This document shows positions 43,298 through 53,155 of a stretch of 64,000 nt of DNA, one piece after another. The DNA is from Chryseobacterium sp. GTDB lineage: Bacteria; Bacteroidota; Bacteroidia; Flavobacteriales; Weeksellaceae. Position 1 is the stretch's first letter; each line of letters opens with the position of its first letter. The translations under genes were made by a program, and so were the position numbers. The stretch is taken from positions 1 to 64,000 of the forward strand of contig JAITMC010000027.1 of assembly GCA_031277615.1 (NCBI GenBank), written 5' to 3'. Below the pieces are notes generated by a model that was not told where the DNA came from, ran no database searches, and saw only the letters and a program-made list of their open reading frames with translations.

Positions 43298-44428
43298 TTA
43301 TATTTTAGGATGGCTGCTTTTCATTTTCAGGACCGAATTTTCAAGAGCGTCTGTTATTTTTTTTATCTCAATATGGGGCCGGAAAGTGGAGCTTTTCCCT
43401 TTTTCTTCGTCTGCTGTATTGGATAAAATGATGACAGACGTTTTGGTTTGCGGATAAAAGATATTCAGTGAAGGAGAGCCTTTTACATACCCGCTGTGGA
43501 AATAGCTTTCAGGCTGCCCGATGTTCAGCATGATTCCGTAGCCATAGCCCATTTTTCCCAGGATCTGATGATGCCTTTCGGCACTTTTGGATACGAACTG
43601 CTTAAGGGTTTCCGGCTTCAGGATCTTTCCTCCGTACAGAGCATTATTCCAGGTATGCAGGTCATCAATGGTCGACAGAATTCCTCCCGCCGGAGTTCCG
43701 ATCTCTTTTCCAGCCAGTCTTGCCGGCATATTGGGAACTTCGGCAAAGGTTTTTCCGCTGCCCAGATAAGCGCTGGCGAAATGTTTCCCTTTAAAAACAC
43801 TTCCTGTTGAAGAATGGCTCATTCCTGCTTTTTTGAAGAGTTCCAGAGCATTCTCATCATAAGATTTCCCGGTCACAGTTTCAACAATTTTCCCTAAGGC
43901 ATTAAATCCGTCATTGGAATAGAAAAAGCCCGAACCGCTTTTAAACATTAATTTTCCACCGAACATATTCAGCCCTGAAGTATGGTTCAACAGCTGGTGA
44001 ATGGTAATGTTTTCATATTCTTTAAGCTGAAATTCCTTCAGATATTTTGAAGCTTTGTCGGTCACGTTCAGCTTTCCCTGTTCCATCTGAAGAAGGATAA
44101 GAGCTGCCGTGAATTGCTTACTCACAGACCCGATGGCGAAAACAGTACTGCTGTCTATTTTCGTTTTCGTTTTAAAATCTGAGAATCCGTTCGCTTTCCG
44201 GTAGAGTGGAAGGGAATCTTTAAATATAGCGACACTTCCGTTAAAATGATATTTTTTAAATACTGAATCGATCTGCTGTTCGAGAATGGTTTTCTGAAAG
44301 GCTGCAATGGTAGAATCGATCACCGCGTTTTTATTGAGGGTTTTCTTCGGTTCAGAAGATTCTTTGCAGGCTGTAAAAGCAACAGACAGGAGTAATGCAG
44401 TAAAAAGGGAACTGAAAATTTTCGGCAT
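43298..44428 (-). CDS. Beta-lactamase-family serine hydrolase, lipoprotein
   Basis: A 376-residue protein with a lipobox (FTAC, about residue 20). It has the class C-like active-site motifs: SVSKQFTA (Ser-x-x-Lys, about residue 102) and YSNDGF (Tyr-x-Asn, about 169), with a HSGYVKG block near 320 in the place of the KTG-type motif. This family includes esterases and D-amino acid peptidases as well as beta-lactamases, so resistance cannot be inferred. It is convergent to the PadR operon. Confidence 0.85.
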   Translation of the reverse strand: MPKIFSSLFTALLLSVAFTACKESSEPKKTLNKNAVIDSTIAAFQKTILEQQIDSVFKKYHFNGSVAIFKDSLPLYRKANGFSDFKTKTKIDSSTVFAIGSVSKQFTAALILLQMEQGKLNVTDKASKYLKEFQLKEYENITIHQLLNHTSGLNMFGGKLMFKSGSGFFYSNDGFNALGKIVETVTGKSYDENALELFKKAGMSHSSTGSVFKGKHFASAYLGSGKTFAEVPNMPARLAGKEIGTPAGGILSTIDDLHTWNNALYGGKILKPETLKQFVSKSAERHHQILGKMGYGYGIMLNIGQPESYFHSGYVKGSPSLNIFYPQTKTSVIILSNTADEEKGKSSTFRPHIEIKKITDALENSVLKMKSSHPKI

Positions 44429-45061
44429 TTGTATTTAAGTTTACCCTAAAAATAGGGAAAAAGAATAGAAATTAAAAATTAAACCCCGGAATACAGTCTA
44501 TCCGGAACTGCGGTTTTACCAACAAAATAATAGGATCTTTTAAAAAATTGCTATTCGCTACTATTGAATCATTACCGAAAAAATAATATTTCTGAGTAAA
44601 TTATTACATGAAAAAAAATCAAATATAAAGATAATAGGCTCTGAATGATCATCGTTCCGAAGTTATAAGCCTGTTTAAATTTTATTTAAAGAAAATGTGT
44701 ACACGATTATCAGTCCTTTGGTTTCTTTTAGATTCATTAAACCTTGAATTTAGGTTTAAAAGATTTCCCACAGATCTCTCAGATCACACGAACCCTGATG
44801 GATATTTTTTGCTCGCTGATTGGCAGATCTCGCAGATTTTACAGATGAGACTGATGACGCTTTACGCTGATCCACACGCTTCGGCGAATCAACAAAGTTG
44901 ATTCCTTCTTTGCCTCCTGAAATCAGCAGCATGATTCATAAAGCTTTGCGTTTAAAAAAAACATCATCGGTATAGCATTTTTATTCTTGAAGAATATAAT
45001 TGGGATAAAAATTTGCTTTGCAAAAAATTAAATTCAGAAACTTAAACAGGCTCTAAAAGTT
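44429..45061. other. Gene-free region with degenerate repeat traces
   Basis: This 633-bp gap holds pieces of the kind often scattered in Chryseobacterium genomes: CACAGATCTCTCAGATCACAC, GATCTCGCAGATTTTACAGATG and a hairpin GAATCAAC-AAA-GTTGATTC at 44886-44904. A 68-codon ATG frame at 44695-44901 overlaps them and is probably not a gene. Similar fragments occur at 57360-57500. Confidence 0.5.
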
Positions 45062-45784
45062 TTACAGATTTTCTTCCTTCAGTTTCAAATCACAGAACCA
45101 GAAAACATATTCCCCTTCAGCATCATCAGAGCTTGTTTTAGGTTTAGGATACGTTTTCTTTACAGTATCACCAATGTCAAAGCATACCGGTTCTTTAAAA
45201 ACCGGACCGTCGAAGGTAAACGTATGAAATTCTCCGTTTTCTCCGCAAGGATCGACCTGTTCCGGCAGATCTCTGAGGAAATCCTTATCGATGATTCTTC
45301 CGGCAAAACTTTTGTCGAGATACATTTCATTAACGCAGGTGATAATAGTTTTAAAACCGAGATCAATGAATTCATGGATAAGATAGGTAGTGTTTTGTTT
45401 CCAAAGTGGGAATATGGCTTCCATTCCGATAACTTTCAGCTGTTCTTCACGATACCGGCGGAGATCTTCAAGGAAAATATCTCCAAAAACGGATGCCGTA
45501 ACGCCCATTGCTTTTACCCGGGACATCGTCTGATCCATAATCGTCCGGTATTCTTCCATAGAAGGTTCTTTGGGAAGCTCCATTTTTATCAGGGGAAACC
45601 CCAGACTTTCTGCCTGCTTTTCCAATAATGACACATGAACTCCGTGCATGGAGATCCGCTGGAATTCCTGATTAACACTCGTCAGCAGAGAAACTATTTC
45701 ATATTGGTCTTCCTGTAGGATTTTAAATAACGCAAGACTGGAATCTTTTCCACTGCTCCAGTTGAAAATGGCTTTGGATTTCAT
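45062..45784 (-). CDS. Dph6-like ATP pyrophosphatase (adenine nucleotide alpha-hydrolase)
   Basis: A 240-residue protein of the PP-loop ATPase fold. The loop is SSGKDSSLA near residue 11. The family blocks MHGVHVSLLEKQAESLGFPL, VFGDIFLEDLRRYRE and CGENGEFHTFTFDGP match Dph6/diphthine-ammonia ligase-related proteins. Bacteria do not make diphthamide, so the bacterial substrate is unknown. A TATTTTTG element 17 bases upstream (45802-45809) gives it its own short leader. The neighbouring icmF has its own terminator and promoter. Confidence 0.85.
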   Translation of the reverse strand: MKSKAIFNWSSGKDSSLALFKILQEDQYEIVSLLTSVNQEFQRISMHGVHVSLLEKQAESLGFPLIKMELPKEPSMEEYRTIMDQTMSRVKAMGVTASVFGDIFLEDLRRYREEQLKVIGMEAIFPLWKQNTTYLIHEFIDLGFKTIITCVNEMYLDKSFAGRIIDKDFLRDLPEQVDPCGENGEFHTFTFDGPVFKEPVCFDIGDTVKKTYPKPKTSSDDAEGEYVFWFCDLKLKEENL

Positions 45785-45801
45785 ACTTTAATATAAGATC
45801 C

Positions 45802-45809
45802 CAAAAATA
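45802..45809 (-). promoter_or_regulatory. Putative -7 element of the Dph6-like gene
   Basis: TATTTTTG on the minus strand, 17 bases upstream of the ATG. Confidence 0.4.
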
Positions 45810-45948
45810 GGAAGATTATGTTGGATTTGATGATGGATGATGGAAGTTATGAAAATCCTGAAAGATGATTATTCTTTCGTTTCAACCGAACAGAGTTGTT
45901 ATGAATCATGGCTAGCTGTTACTATAACCAAAAATAATACCCGGCATA

Positions 45949-45980
45949 AAAAAGACCTCATACAGCGATGAGGTCTTTCA
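45949..45980 (-). terminator. Terminator of icmF
   Basis: AAAGACCTCAT and ATGAGGTCTTT form an 11-pair stem and on the minus strand are followed by TTTTTTATG. It lies about 20 bases beyond the icmF stop. Confidence 0.8.
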
Positions 45981-46000
45981 GATATTTTGATAGGGATCTG

Positions 46001-49000
46001 TTACATATTTCTTCTGTATTTACCGCCTACTTCAAATAAGGCATTGGTAATCTGTCCCAGAGAACAGTATTTCACGGCATCCATCATAACCCCAAATAAG
46101 TTCTGCTGGTTGATTGCGGCATGCTGAAGCTGTTGTAATGCTTCTTCAGACCTATCCTCATTGGCTTTCTGGAAGTTGTGAAGCGACTCGATCTGGGCCT
46201 GCTTCTCTTCTTCTGTAGAACGGATAACCTCTCCCGGAAGTACCGTTGGAGAGCCGTCTTTACCAAGGAATGTGTTCACCCCGATAATCGGATACTCACC
46301 GGTGTGTTTCAACCATTCGTAATGCATGGATTCTTCCTGGATTTTGGAACGCTGGTACATGGTTTCCATAGCACCTAGAACACCACCTCTTTCTGTAATT
46401 CTGTCGAATTCTGCGTAAACCGCTTCTTCCACAAGATCTGTAAGTTCTTCGATAATGAACGATCCCTGAAGCGGGTTTTCATTTTTCGCTAAACCTAATT
46501 CTTTGTTGATGATCAGTTGGATCGCCATTGCTCTTCTTACGGATTGTTCAGTAGGAGTGGTGATCGCTTCGTCATAAGCATTGGTATGGAGAGAATTACA
46601 GTTATCGTAAATCGCATACAGAGCCTGAAGGGTTGTTCTGATATCGTTGAAATCAATTTCCTGAGCGTGCAGGGAACGTCCGGAAGTTTGGATGTGGTAT
46701 TTCAGCATCTGGCTTCTTTCATCAGCACCGTATTTCAGTTTCATTGCTTTTGCCCAGATTCTTCTCGCCACACGTCCGATTACTGAATATTCAGGATCGA
46801 TTCCATTGGAGAAGAAGAATGATAAGTTCGGAGCAAAATCATTGATGTCCATTCCTCTTGACAGGTAATATTCCACATATGTGAATCCGTTGGCCAGAGT
46901 AAATGCCAGCTGGGAAACAGGGTTGGCACCTGCTTCAGCGATGTGATATCCTGAAATGGAAACAGAATAGAAGTTTCTTACCTTTTCTTTGATGAAATAC
47001 TCCTGAACGTCACCCATTAGTCTTAAGGCAAATTCCGTAGAGAAAATACAGGTATTCTGTGCCTGGTCTTCTTTTAAAATATCAGCCTGCACGGTTCCAC
47101 GAACCGTAGCAATGGTTTTGGCTTTAATTTCGGCATATACATCCGCAGGAATTACCTCGTCTCCGGTAAGACCTAAAAGTTTCAGTCCTAAACCGTTGTT
47201 GGATGGAGGAAGTTCTCCGTTGTACTGAGGTCTTTCTAAACCTTTATGATCAAATTTTTCTTTAAGCTTAGCTTCAATATTAGCTTCCAGGCCGTTTTCA
47301 GCAATATATTTCTCTACATTCTGGTCGATGGCAGCGTTCATAAAGAAAGCCAGCAGCATCGGAGCCGGTCCGTTGATGGTCATGGATACGGAAGTCAGTG
47401 CATTTACCAGATCAAATCCCGAATACAGCTTTTTAGCATCATCCAGCGTGGCAATAGACACTCCGGCATTACCGATTTTACCATAAATGTCGGGTGGTAA
47501 AGCAGGATCCTGTCCGTATAACGTTACCGAGTCAAAAGCTGTGGATAAACGTTTTGCAGGCATTTCTGCGGATACGTAATGGAATCTGCGGTTGGTTCTT
47601 TCCGGACCTCCTTCTCCTGCAAACATCCTTGTAGGATCTTCTCCGGTTCTTTTGAACGGATAAATTCCTGCGGTGTAAGGGAAACTTCCCGGAAGGTTTT
47701 CCTGACCTTTCCACTGGATGAGGTCGCCCCAGTCATTGTACTTCGGAAGGGCAATTTTCGGAATTCTTAAATGAGACAGAGATTCGGTGGACGTTTCCAC
47801 TTTAATTTCTTTTCCACGTACAAAATAAGAATAGAATTCTGCATGGAAAGCCTTTTTCGTATCATCCCAAGTTTTCAGGAAGTCGATGTTTTCCTGCTGA
47901 AGTTCCTTTTCCGCTTTCTGATATTCATGATCTAAAGCTTCGTTGGAAATGATATTTTTAACGCCGTGAATATGATACATTTTTCGGGCAAGCTCGGCCT
48001 GCTTTTCGATGTTGGCATCATATTGTTTGTTGTTTTCTACAATTTCGGAAAGGTAACGTACTCTTTTCGGAGGAATGATCGTTACTTCATCGGTAATTTC
48101 CTGTTCAACGAAAGTTTTCAGATCCAGTCCGGAGAACTTATCGTTGACTTTTGAAACCAACCTGTTGTATAACTCTGTCGTGCCGTGGTCATTGAACTGA
48201 GAGGCTTTGGTAGCATATACCGGCATATCTTCCAATGGGCTTTCCCATAAAAGGTGGTTTCTCTGGAACTGCTTTCTTACTGCCTGAAGCGCATCCAGCG
48301 CGCCACGTTTATCAGATTTGTTTAATGCAACAAGATCTGCATAATCCAGCATGTCGATCTTTTCAAGCTGTGTGGAAGCTCCGTATTCAGGAGTCATCAC
48401 GTACATAGAGACATCTGCAAAATCAGATACTTCCGAACCGGACTGTCCGATTCCTGAGGTTTCAAGGATGATCACATCAGGATGAGCCAGTTTCAGAACA
48501 TTCAATGCGGAATGGATAAACGGCGATACCGAAACGTTGTTTTCTCTTGTCGCCATCGATCTCATATATACTCTGGGATCATTGATCGCGTTCATACGGA
48601 TTCTGTCACCTAATAAAGCACCTCCGGTTTTCTTTTTGGAAGGGTCAATAGAGATGATGGCTATTTTTTTATCGGTATTGGAACGTAAGAAACGTCTTAC
48701 CAGTTCATCTGTTAAAGATGATTTTCCGGCCCCTCCGGTTCCTGTGATCCCGATGATCGGAATGGTAAGGTCTTTGGATTTTTCATCGATGGCTTTTACC
48801 AGTTCCGGTTTCTCGTCTGAGAAGTTTTCCACCGCTGAAATGATCTGAGCGATACTAGTCGGGTTCTCAAAACTGATGTCCTCAAGGTCTTTTGCAGTTA
48901 CGTCTTTTCCGGTTGCAAAATCGGATCTCTGTACCAGATCATCGATCATTCCCTGAAGACCAAGTTCACGGCCGTCATCCGGAGAATAAATCCTGTCGAT

Positions 49001-49348
49001 TCCGTAAGACATCAGGTCTTTGATCTCTTCAGGCAGGATCACTCCGCCGCCGCCGCCGAAAATTTTGATCTGCGGTGAGTTTTTTTCTCTTAAAAGATCG
49101 TAGATATATTTAAAATATTCGTTGTGCCCGCCCTGGTATGAGGTTAAGGCAATGGCATTGGCATCTTCCTGGATTGCTGTGTTTACAACTTCCTCTGCAG
49201 ATTTGTCATGGCCCAGGTGGATGACTTCGCATCCGGTTCCCTGGATTACACGGCGCATAATATTGATCGCAGCATCGTGGCCGTCAAATAATGACGCCGC
49301 GGTTACGATTCTCACTTTGTTGGTTGGAGTATATTTTTGGGTTTCCAT
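46001..49348 (-). CDS. icmF: Fused isobutyryl-CoA mutase IcmF
   Basis: A 1115-residue coenzyme B12 enzyme that interconverts isobutyryl-CoA and n-butyryl-CoA (and related acyl-CoAs). Domains in order: B12-binding (residues about 12-150, with DGHDAAIN as the cobalt-His motif), MeaB-type G-protein chaperone (about 195-400, P-loop GTGGAGKSS, then [17 protein letters not shown]) and the acyl-CoA mutase barrel (about 540-1080, [22 protein letters not shown], typical of IcmF). Length and order are those of IcmF. It uses cobalamin; no B12 synthesis genes lie in the window. TATATTTG at 49376-49383 is a likely promoter. Confidence 0.93.
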   Translation of the reverse strand: METQKYTPTNKVRIVTAASLFDGHDAAINIMRRVIQGTGCEVIHLGHDKSAEEVVNTAIQEDANAIALTSYQGGHNEYFKYIYDLLREKNSPQIKIFGGGGGVILPEEIKDLMSYGIDRIYSPDDGRELGLQGMIDDLVQRSDFATGKDVTAKDLEDISFENPTSIAQIISAVENFSDEKPELVKAIDEKSKDLTIPIIGITGTGGAGKSSLTDELVRRFLRSNTDKKIAIISIDPSKKKTGGALLGDRIRMNAINDPRVYMRSMATRENNVSVSPFIHSALNVLKLAHPDVIILETSGIGQSGSEVSDFADVSMYVMTPEYGASTQLEKIDMLDYADLVALNKSDKRGALDALQAVRKQFQRNHLLWESPLEDMPVYATKASQFNDHGTTELYNRLVSKVNDKFSGLDLKTFVEQEITDEVTIIPPKRVRYLSEIVENNKQYDANIEKQAELARKMYHIHGVKNIISNEALDHEYQKAEKELQQENIDFLKTWDDTKKAFHAEFYSYFVRGKEIKVETSTESLSHLRIPKIALPKYNDWGDLIQWKGQENLPGSFPYTAGIYPFKRTGEDPTRMFAGEGGPERTNRRFHYVSAEMPAKRLSTAFDSVTLYGQDPALPPDIYGKIGNAGVSIATLDDAKKLYSGFDLVNALTSVSMTINGPAPMLLAFFMNAAIDQNVEKYIAENGLEANIEAKLKEKFDHKGLERPQYNGELPPSNNGLGLKLLGLTGDEVIPADVYAEIKAKTIATVRGTVQADILKEDQAQNTCIFSTEFALRLMGDVQEYFIKEKVRNFYSVSISGYHIAEAGANPVSQLAFTLANGFTYVEYYLSRGMDINDFAPNLSFFFSNGIDPEYSVIGRVARRIWAKAMKLKYGADERSQMLKYHIQTSGRSLHAQEIDFNDIRTTLQALYAIYDNCNSLHTNAYDEAITTPTEQSVRRAMAIQLIINKELGLAKNENPLQGSFIIEELTDLVEEAVYAEFDRITERGGVLGAMETMYQRSKIQEESMHYEWLKHTGEYPIIGVNTFLGKDGSPTVLPGEVIRSTEEEKQAQIESLHNFQKANEDRSEEALQQLQHAAINQQNLFGVMMDAVKYCSLGQITNALFEVGGKYRRNM

Positions 49349-49375
49349 AAAAAAATAGAAAATTTCTGAATTTTC

Positions 49376-49383
49376 AAATATAA
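49376..49383 (-). promoter_or_regulatory. Putative -7 element of icmF
   Basis: TATATTTG on the minus strand, 27 bases upstream of the ATG. No clear -33 element. Confidence 0.45.
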
Positions 49384-49560
49384 TAATAAAATAAGAATCA
49401 GGTGTTTAGTTGTAAGTGTTTGTTTTGTATGATGTTCCGGTATTGTATTTAATTAATTTTTCTCACTTTTAGATTGAGGATCAGGGTGCAACTTTGATAA
49501 CTAATACGTAGGACTTCATTTTCAAATCAGGACATTTTCAAATTCTCAAATTAAATTCTC

Positions 49561-49568
49561 TACTTTTG
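49561..49568 (+). promoter_or_regulatory. Putative -7 element of the small membrane protein gene
   Basis: TACTTTTG followed by CACC, 17 bases before the ATG at 49586. Confidence 0.5.
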
Positions 49569-49585
49569 CACCATAATTTACGGAT

Positions 49586-49918
49586 ATGCAGAAAGCTTTG
49601 ATTTATTTCGCGTTGGGAACGGTCATCAGTTTCCTGATTAATTATTTCTTTTTAAGTTCACAGAATATAGGTTTGGATGCTTATTATGCGGTGGCTTTCG
49701 GATGTGCATGGGGACTGGCTTACTATCTGGATACGCCTGATTTCTCGCTGCCTAAAAAGTTAGGTTTATCTTTTGTGGGTATGGGAATCCTGGTTCTGAT
49801 AGGAACTTTACTCTTCAATCTACAGCTTGCTGTACCGTCTATTCTTAAATTTTCTACGGTATTTGTTGCTTATTATCTAATTGCCAGCTTCAGAGGGAGT
49901 AAGTCTCTCCGTCAGTAA
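49586..49918 (+). CDS. Small four-segment membrane protein
   Basis: A 110-residue, almost entirely hydrophobic protein with four predicted membrane segments (about residues 4-24, 33-48, 60-78 and 84-101), starting MQKALIYFALGTVISFL and ending in a basic tail (RGSKSLRQ). It has its own -7 element, TACTTTTG, and is convergent to the DUF3667 gene. No family recognised; the promoter and clean frame support that it is real. Confidence 0.68.
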   Translation: MQKALIYFALGTVISFLINYFFLSSQNIGLDAYYAVAFGCAWGLAYYLDTPDFSLPKKLGLSFVGMGILVLIGTLLFNLQLAVPSILKFSTVFVAYYLIASFRGSKSLRQ

Positions 49919-49944
49919 TTTCTTAATCTGAAAAAGAGACTTCT

Positions 49945-51069
49945 TTAATGGAGCATCAGGAAGCTTACCAAAGCTAATCCCGTTACTAAAAATAAGAAAG
50001 CAAACATATTGAGGAAGAATATGATCCCTCCAATGATCACACTTACAATGCCATGGGACTTATATACCCTGTGATGGGCTATAAAGAAATATATCCAGCC
50101 ATAGAATACGATGACGGTCATCAGTATTCTGATCAGCGTAGTCAGAAAAGTATTATCCAGAATGTTTGTAATTCTGTTTAAGATGGCAAAAACCAGGATG
50201 TTTACCAGGAGGAAGGAGAAATAATGTAAGGTAAAAATACCATGATCAAAATACCACCATTTTTTCTTGTTGTGGAATATCCACAGAAATAAGGCGAAAA
50301 CCGGAAGATAGATAAATAAAGCTTTGGGGAGGTTATGGAAAGAAGTTTCGACCAGATTTCTCATAATATCTCCTTTTTTTACCCCCTGTTCTTTCAGGCT
50401 GAAAAATTTGTGGGCAAAAGCGTCATTTACGAATCCCAGGAAACGTTTCTTACCGGCCATCCCTTTGTCATATTCCTGTTGGGTCTTATAGCCCAGAAAA
50501 CCTGATTCATCTGCAATTTTATTATCTGTATCCATCGTGCTTTCAAGACCTTTCTGGAAGCTATCCAGTTTTAAGGAATCTTCAATGTATTTCTGTCCTT
50601 CGGTAAGTTTAGCAATTTTAGTAGAGTCTTTTTGCTGTAGTTTTTCTGCTTCAATGGCTTTAATGACTTCTTGTACAGCCTTTGTTTGAGGAGCAGTAGT
50701 CTGGGTTGTTTTATTTTCCTTGTTGTGTTTGTCTTTATCTTCTCCATAATTGAAAGGAGGAAAGATAGCAAACATAAAGAAGGTGACAAAACTGACAAAT
50801 ATATAAAGCTTTACCGGAGGTACAAATTCCTGTCTTTTTCCTTCGAGATAGGTTGTGGTAAGTTTTCCCGGTTTGAACAGCAGGTTTTTCACGGTGCCCC
50901 AGAATTGGCCGTCATAGTGGGTGAAATCTTCAATGAAGTGGGTGAAAAGATAATGAAACGGCTGCCGGCTTTCGATATTCTGCTGTCCGCAATGGGGGCA
51001 GTAGCGCTCTTCAACGTGGTGTCCGCAGTTCAGGCAGTTTTTATCTTCTCTGATTTTTCCGTGGCTCAT
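49945..51069 (-). CDS. DUF3667-family membrane protein with zinc ribbon
   Basis: A 374-residue protein. The N-terminus is a zinc ribbon, CLNCGHHVEERYCPHCGQ, followed by FTHFIEDFTHYDGQFWGT and FKPGKLTTTYLEGKRQEFVPPVKLY, which define DUF3667. Membrane segments lie at about 90-110, 245-262, 280-300, 310-325 and 340-370. The central loop is a charged, coiled-coil-like region (about 120-230). TATATTTG at 51086-51093 is the likely promoter. The function of the family is unknown. Confidence 0.87.
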   Translation of the reverse strand: MSHGKIREDKNCLNCGHHVEERYCPHCGQQNIESRQPFHYLFTHFIEDFTHYDGQFWGTVKNLLFKPGKLTTTYLEGKRQEFVPPVKLYIFVSFVTFFMFAIFPPFNYGEDKDKHNKENKTTQTTAPQTKAVQEVIKAIEAEKLQQKDSTKIAKLTEGQKYIEDSLKLDSFQKGLESTMDTDNKIADESGFLGYKTQQEYDKGMAGKKRFLGFVNDAFAHKFFSLKEQGVKKGDIMRNLVETSFHNLPKALFIYLPVFALFLWIFHNKKKWWYFDHGIFTLHYFSFLLVNILVFAILNRITNILDNTFLTTLIRILMTVIVFYGWIYFFIAHHRVYKSHGIVSVIIGGIIFFLNMFAFLFLVTGLALVSFLMLH

Positions 51070-51085
51070 AGTTCTGGGTTTGGCG

Positions 51086-51093
51086 CAAATATA
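51086..51093 (-). promoter_or_regulatory. Putative -7 element of the DUF3667 gene
   Basis: TATATTTG on the minus strand, 16 bases before the ATG. Confidence 0.4.
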
Positions 51094-51180
51094 ATTATTT
51101 CAGAAAAAAGATAATTGTGTTAGCGGATTTTAAGTCGAATTTTTTTATAAAACTATATTTTTAAGGATTTTATTAAAGGT

Positions 51181-51235
51181 ATAATTAACCATTTGGTGAA
51201 TTTATTTCGCTCATAATTAACTGTTTAGTGAATTT
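51181..51235. repeat. Pair of 23-bp imperfect direct repeats upstream of the GLPGLI gene
   Basis: ATAATTAACCATTTGGTGAATTT at 51181 and a copy with three changes at 51213 lie 32 bp apart (about three helical turns). A weaker third trace, TTAATCAACTGT, follows. They are 105-190 bp upstream of the TATTTTTG element at 51340 and may bind a regulator. Confidence 0.45.
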
Positions 51236-51339
51236 TCACCCTTTTTAATCAACTGTATGCTAATTATTTAACATAATAATTTTTTTATTGCGAATTGTAA
51301 ATAATTTTATTTTTTTTGTTGAGTTTAGAAAAAAAAAGA

Positions 51340-51347
51340 TATTTTTG
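51340..51347 (+). promoter_or_regulatory. Putative -7 element of the GLPGLI gene
   Basis: TATTTTTG is 20 bases before the ATG. TTTG/TTG lies 18-21 bases upstream of it in a T-rich run, so the -33 element is plausible. Confidence 0.45.
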
Positions 51348-51367
51348 GCTAATTCAATACGCAAATT

Positions 51368-52222
51368 ATGAGAACGTTTTTGACATTTATTTTTTTCGCA
51401 GTTTTTTCTCTTTCAAACATGGCCAATGCACAGGCGAACCGATTTTTTTATGAATATAAATTTATTCCCAATAAAGATTCCTTAAATAAGTATGACACTA
51501 CCATGACTATTCTGGATATTACTTCTAATAAGTCTATCTATAGAGATTATTTATCTGTTTCACAGGACTCCATTATTGAAAGTGCGATTGAAAAAATGAA
51601 GAAAACAGGGATTCAGGCAGATTTATCAAAAATGTTTAAGAATCCAAAGTTCATGTATAAAGTACAAAAGCTGTATCCGGCTTATGAAGTGGAGTATACC
51701 GATCTTATTTTGAGTGATTTTATTTCATACAAAGAAAAGATTTCTTTTAACTGGAAGATCTTAAATGAAAAAGAACAGATTGGAGAATACAAAACCCAAA
51801 AAGCGGTTTGTGATTTTGGCGGAAGAAAATGGACTGCCTGGTTCAGTTCAGAAATTCCTTTTCAGGATGGACCCTATAAATTTCATGGTTTGCCGGGTCT
51901 GATCGTTAAGCTGCAGGATAGTGATGGGCAATTCGTTTGGGAATTAAAAGGGAATAAAAAGATGGATAACACTTATAATGAATTAAGTTTAAATGAAAGA
52001 CTGAAAAATAAAACCCCACTTATCGTAAGCAAGCAGAAGTTCACTGCGCTGTTTAATGACTTTAAAGAAAATCCTCTGGCTAAAGTAAGAGCGAAATATA
52101 CTGCACAGCAGTTGAGTGAAAAAGATCCTCAGGGTGAAACTTTAAGTCAGAAATTGGATAAGCAGGAAAAAATGATAAAGAAAATGATTCAATCAGATAA
52201 TAATAACTCAATTGAAAAATAA
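51368..52222 (+). CDS. GLPGLI-family secreted protein
   Basis: A 284-residue protein with a signal peptide (ends NMANAQA). The name-giving motif FHGLPGLIVKL is near residue 178, and the preceding AWFSSEIPFQDGPYKF is typical. The C-terminus is a charged helical tail. GLPGLI proteins are common in Bacteroidota, often near small secreted peptides or TonB transporters, and have no proven role. It lies 113 bp before the first peptide gene of the tandem array and may belong to it. Confidence 0.85.
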   Translation: MRTFLTFIFFAVFSLSNMANAQANRFFYEYKFIPNKDSLNKYDTTMTILDITSNKSIYRDYLSVSQDSIIESAIEKMKKTGIQADLSKMFKNPKFMYKVQKLYPAYEVEYTDLILSDFISYKEKISFNWKILNEKEQIGEYKTQKAVCDFGGRKWTAWFSSEIPFQDGPYKFHGLPGLIVKLQDSDGQFVWELKGNKKMDNTYNELSLNERLKNKTPLIVSKQKFTALFNDFKENPLAKVRAKYTAQQLSEKDPQGETLSQKLDKQEKMIKKMIQSDNNNSIEK

Positions 52223-52335
52223 TGTGAATTTAAAATCCGGATAATAACATCGTTGCTGAAGCACAAGTTGACAGCAGGTAGTTTTTATTATCAGAGATTT
52301 TATATTACGATTAATAATTTTTAAAACAATAACCC

Positions 52336-52527
52336 ATGAAAACAAAAATTCTTTTTGCTGCTTTCGCAGTAATCATTACTGGTGCCGTTACGATGACCAA
52401 GGCTAATGTAGAAAATAAGGCTACCTCCAAATCTGTACAGGTAAAGGCTGTAGTAGCACCCGACAAACCAACTGTGGATACAGGCTGGACCTTTGTAACC
52501 AGAGATTTTATTTACACTCACGACTAA
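52336..52527 (+). CDS. Small secreted peptide precursor, array copy 1 (type A)
   Basis: A 63-residue precursor. Residues 1-24 (MKTKILFAAFAVIITGAVTMTKA) are a signal peptide, nearly identical in all copies, followed by a conserved NVENKATSKSVQV segment. The C-terminus, DTGWTFVTRDFIYTHD, is the variable core: an aromatic W/C-x-F-x-x-x-x-x-I-Y-T pattern shared by all types. The AAAACAATAACCC just before the ATG is repeated before copies 2 and 4. No named family was recognised; there is a loose likeness to NVEALA-type Bacteroidota peptides. Confidence 0.78.
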   Translation: MKTKILFAAFAVIITGAVTMTKANVENKATSKSVQVKAVVAPDKPTVDTGWTFVTRDFIYTHD

Positions 52528-52550
52528 TCATTTTTTTAAAACAATAACCC

Positions 52551-52754
52551 ATGAAAACAAAAATTCTTTTTGCTGCCTTTGCAGTACTTATTACAGGAGC
52601 CGTAACAATGACTAAGGCTAATGTAGAAAATAAAGCAACCTCAAAATCTGTACAGGTAAAGACTGTTAATGCAACCCCTCAAAATCCAGTTGATCATAGC
52701 TGCGTTTTTCTTGACTGTGGTTTTATTTATACTCCTGGAACAATCGTCCAATAA
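52551..52754 (+). CDS. Small secreted peptide precursor, array copy 2 (type B)
   Basis: A 67-residue precursor with the same leader as copy 1 and a different C-terminus: NATPQNPVDHSC, then VFLDCGFIYTPGTIVQ. Two Cys five residues apart could form a disulfide. Type B differs sharply from type A after VQVK, so leader and core have diverged separately. The gene stop overlaps the start of the damaged copy 3. Confidence 0.78.
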   Translation: MKTKILFAAFAVLITGAVTMTKANVENKATSKSVQVKTVNATPQNPVDHSCVFLDCGFIYTPGTIVQ

Positions 52755-52928
52755 AACAAAAACTCTCTTCACTGCTTTTGCAGTACTCGTTACAGAGGCC
52801 GTTACGATGACTAAGGCCAATATAGAAAATAAAGTTACCTACAGGTAAAGGCTGTTATAGCAGACAAACCAACTGTGGATACAGGGTGGACCTTTGTAAC
52901 CAGAGACTTTATTTACACTCACGACTAA
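52752..52928 (+). pseudogene. Damaged peptide gene, array copy 3 (type A)
   Basis: DNA matches copy 1 from the signal peptide to the HD stop, but the start is fused to the stop of copy 2 (ATAAAACA in place of ATGAAAACA, one base lost), about ten bases are missing after AAAGTTACCT, and a codon is missing later. The frame is therefore broken and no full peptide can be made. It keeps the type A tail DNA. Confidence 0.75.
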
Positions 52929-52951
52929 TCATTTTTTTAAAACAATAACCC

Positions 52952-53155
52952 ATGAAAACAAAAATTCTTTTCGCTGCTTTTGCAGTACTTATTACAGGAG
53001 CCGTAACAATGACTAAGGCTAATGTAGAAAATAAGGGCGTTTCAAAATCCGTACAGGTAAAGACGGTTAATGCAACCCCTCAAAACCCGGTCGATCATAG
53101 CTGCCTTTTTCTTGACTGTGGTTTTATTTATACTTCTGGAACAATAGTCCAATAA
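52952..53155 (+). CDS. Small secreted peptide precursor, array copy 4 (type B)
   Basis: A 67-residue precursor almost identical to copy 2: the same leader, the same NATPQNPVDHSC, and FLDCGFIYTSGTIVQ, with a few substitutions (ENKGVSKS; L for V; S for P). Its stop also overlaps a following type A copy, as in the copy 2/3 pair, so one B-A unit was probably duplicated. Confidence 0.78.
   Translation: MKTKILFAAFAVLITGAVTMTKANVENKGVSKSVQVKTVNATPQNPVDHSCLFLDCGFIYTSGTIVQ

Noticed and set aside
43298-44428. Possible antibiotic-resistance beta-lactamase
   Set aside because: The SxxK and YxN motifs are shared by many esterases and peptidases and the KTG-type motif is unclear, so resistance should not be claimed.
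44695-44901. 68-codon plus-strand frame
   Set aside because: It overlaps degenerate repeat fragments and a hairpin; no family or promoter.
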